From Oscillatoria salina IIICB1 (GTDB lineage Bacteria; Cyanobacteriota; Cyanobacteriia; Cyanobacteriales; SIO1D9), in assembly GCF_020144665.1 (NCBI RefSeq), contig NZ_JAAHBQ010000117.1:1-64000 (forward strand): 64,000 nucleotides of DNA. Reading direction: 5' to 3'. The notes under the pieces were generated by a model that did no database searches, was not told where the DNA came from, and saw nothing but the letters and a program-made list of their open reading frames with translations. Shown here in pieces: positions 62,692-64,000 of this stretch. How positions within the stretch are numbered: position 1 is the first letter of the stretch; the number at the start of each line of letters is the position of its first letter. The position numbers and the translations under genes are program-made.

Positions 62692-64000
62692 ACTGTGGGT
62701 AATAAACCTTTTGTGGCAATTGTTGGCGCTTCGGGAAGTGGAAAATCTTCGTTGGTTTTTGCGGGTTTGATTCCTCATTTGCGCAAACAAAATAATTGGT
62801 TGATTGTCTCTTTTCGTCCAGGTAATCGTCCGTTTTTTAAGTTAGCCGAACAGTTGATTTTTTGGCTCGAACCAGAGTTGAGTGAAACGGAACAACTGAT
62901 TGAAATTCATAAATTAGCTGGTGCTTTATGCGAGAAAAGTATTAGTTTAAATGATGTGGTTGAGCGAATTTTATCTAAACAAGAAAGTCAAGGTCGTTTG
63001 CTGCTGGTTGCCGACCAATTTGAAGAAGTTTATACGCTTTGTCAAAATATTCAAGAACGTCAAACTTTTCTGGAAGTTCTTATTAACTTAGAGGAGGAAA
63101 AAAACACATCTAACTATTTCCTGAAAACCCTGGTACTTACCCTTCGCGCTGACTTTCTCGAACAAGCCCTTGGATCTCGCGTCTTTGCTCAGGCATTATG
63201 GCAGTATCACCCAGAGTTTCTTGCACCTATGAGTCGTGAGGAATTGCAGGCGGCGATCGCTAAACCTGCTGCTAAATTAGGTGTGGCGATCGCTGATGGT
63301 TTGAGTGAACGCATATTAGATGCTTTAAGTCAAGAACCTGGTAATCTTCCTTTACTTGAATTTGCCCTGACGTTACTCTGGGAAGAATCCATTGCTAGCA
63401 ACTCCGATTTTACCCTCACTCATGCAGCTTATGACGCGATCGGGGGCGTAGAACAAGCTTTAGCGAGTTATGCCGATCGCGTTTATACTGCCCTCAACCA
63501 GGAACAACAACCCCAAGCAAGGCAAATTTTCACGCAGTTGGTGCGTCCTGGAGAAGGAACAGCCGACACGCGCCGAGTAGCGACGCGCCTGGAAATAGGG
63601 GTTGACAAATGGGGCTTAGTTATGCACTTAGCGAATACTCGTTTAGTCGTGACCGGACGAGACGAAGCCACAGGTGAAGAAACAGTAGAAATCGTTCACG
63701 AAGCCTTGATTCGGGAGTGGAAACGTTTGCGATCGTGGTTAGAAGACGATCGCAGCTTTCGCATTTGGCAAGAACGTTTGCGAGTAGCAATGAATCAGTG
63801 GGAAATTGGCGATCGCGATCCAGAAACTTTGTTGCGCGGTACATTATTATTAGAAGCCCAGCGTTGGCTAACAGAAAGAGAACAAGAATTAAGCGAAAAA
63901 GAACAAAATTTTATTCGCACGAGTTTAACCCATCAACAGCGCCAAAAAAAGATTCGTGCAACTACGCGCCGTCGAGTAATTTTTTTACTCACTTGCGGTT
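62692..64000 (+). pseudogene. nSTAND ATPase portion downstream of the in-frame stop (partial)
   Basis: This frame continues that of the CHAT gene with no stop codon up to the window edge. It carries Walker A in VAIVGASGSGKSSLVFAGL (from 62725), Walker B in LLLVADQFEEVYTL, and the sensor and winged-helix pattern of nSTAND proteins (TLVLTLRADFLEQAL, GNLPLLEFALTLLWEE, EIVHEALIREWKRLRSWLED). The visible end (RRVIFLLTCG) may start a membrane helix; WD40 repeats often follow in this family. A GTG at 62695 could start a separate protein, but only a weak GAAAAG lies upstream. Codon quality shows no decay. Confidence 0.8.

Overview
The window comes from a cyanobacterium. HIP1 palindromes (GCGATCGC) are scattered throughout. 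CrtR carotenoid hydroxylase, an NtcA-type nitrogen promoter, a DUF3531 protein, a PEP-CTERM surface protein and a sigma-like/DUF1822/CHAT cassette all fit that phylum. Blocks of 7-bp repeats (CCCCAGT, CAGTTAT, GGGATTA types) fill many intergenic gaps, as in large-genome filamentous or colonial cyanobacteria. I cannot name a genus. I saw no rRNA, tRNA or CRISPR array and no intact insertion sequence.

Layout. 0-3.7 kb: a partial PPC-like extracellular protein, then fabD, fabH and plsX (fatty acid initiation). 3.9-9.1 kb: DacB/PBP4, LptC, a NYN-domain protein and MetG. 9.5-12.4 kb: an acyltransferase, a phytyl-ester-synthase-like hydrolase and crtR. 12.6-18.4 kb: AroH, SppA, an EamA transporter, a peptidoglycan-binding/HEAT membrane protein, a glycosyltransferase and an exported CsbD protein. 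19-24 kb: a sugar-type binding lipoprotein, an LD-carboxypeptidase gene invaded in frame by repeats, hemE and an epimerase.

24-45 kb is a urea/formamide nitrogen region. It holds ureG, urtABCDE (urea ABC transporter), formamidase fmdA with fmdB, and a rightward run radical SAM, methyltransferase, ureD, HepT-like, ureA, ureB, dioxygenase, hypothetical, SDR, toxin-antitoxin pair, ureC. Urea is imported by UrtABCDE and split by UreABC, while formamidase also yields ammonia. A consensus NtcA box correctly spaced from a -10, overlapped by a near-perfect Fur-type box, precedes the ureD run. A second near-consensus NtcA promoter precedes urtA. ureE and ureF are not here. Four toxin-antitoxin-type modules (BrnT, MazF, HepT, DUF433/DUF5615) are interleaved with these genes.

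45-59 kb: a five-PAS histidine kinase, a PEP-CTERM protein, an FMN reductase, a tandem-repeat lipoprotein, DUF3531, a cyclic-nucleotide-gated-type MscS channel beside a membrane haem protein, and a leftward sugar/exopolysaccharide set (fcl, gmd, sugar transferase, glycosyltransferase). 59.6-64 kb: sigma-like regulator, DUF1822 protein and a CHAT protease-like protein. An in-frame TAA separates the CHAT domain from a fully open nSTAND ATPase domain that runs off the window.

The best leads are the CHAT/nSTAND cassette with its stop codon, the in-frame repeat insertion in the LD-carboxypeptidase gene, the NtcA/Fur composite promoter, and five 60-bp tandem repeats inside the urt operon.
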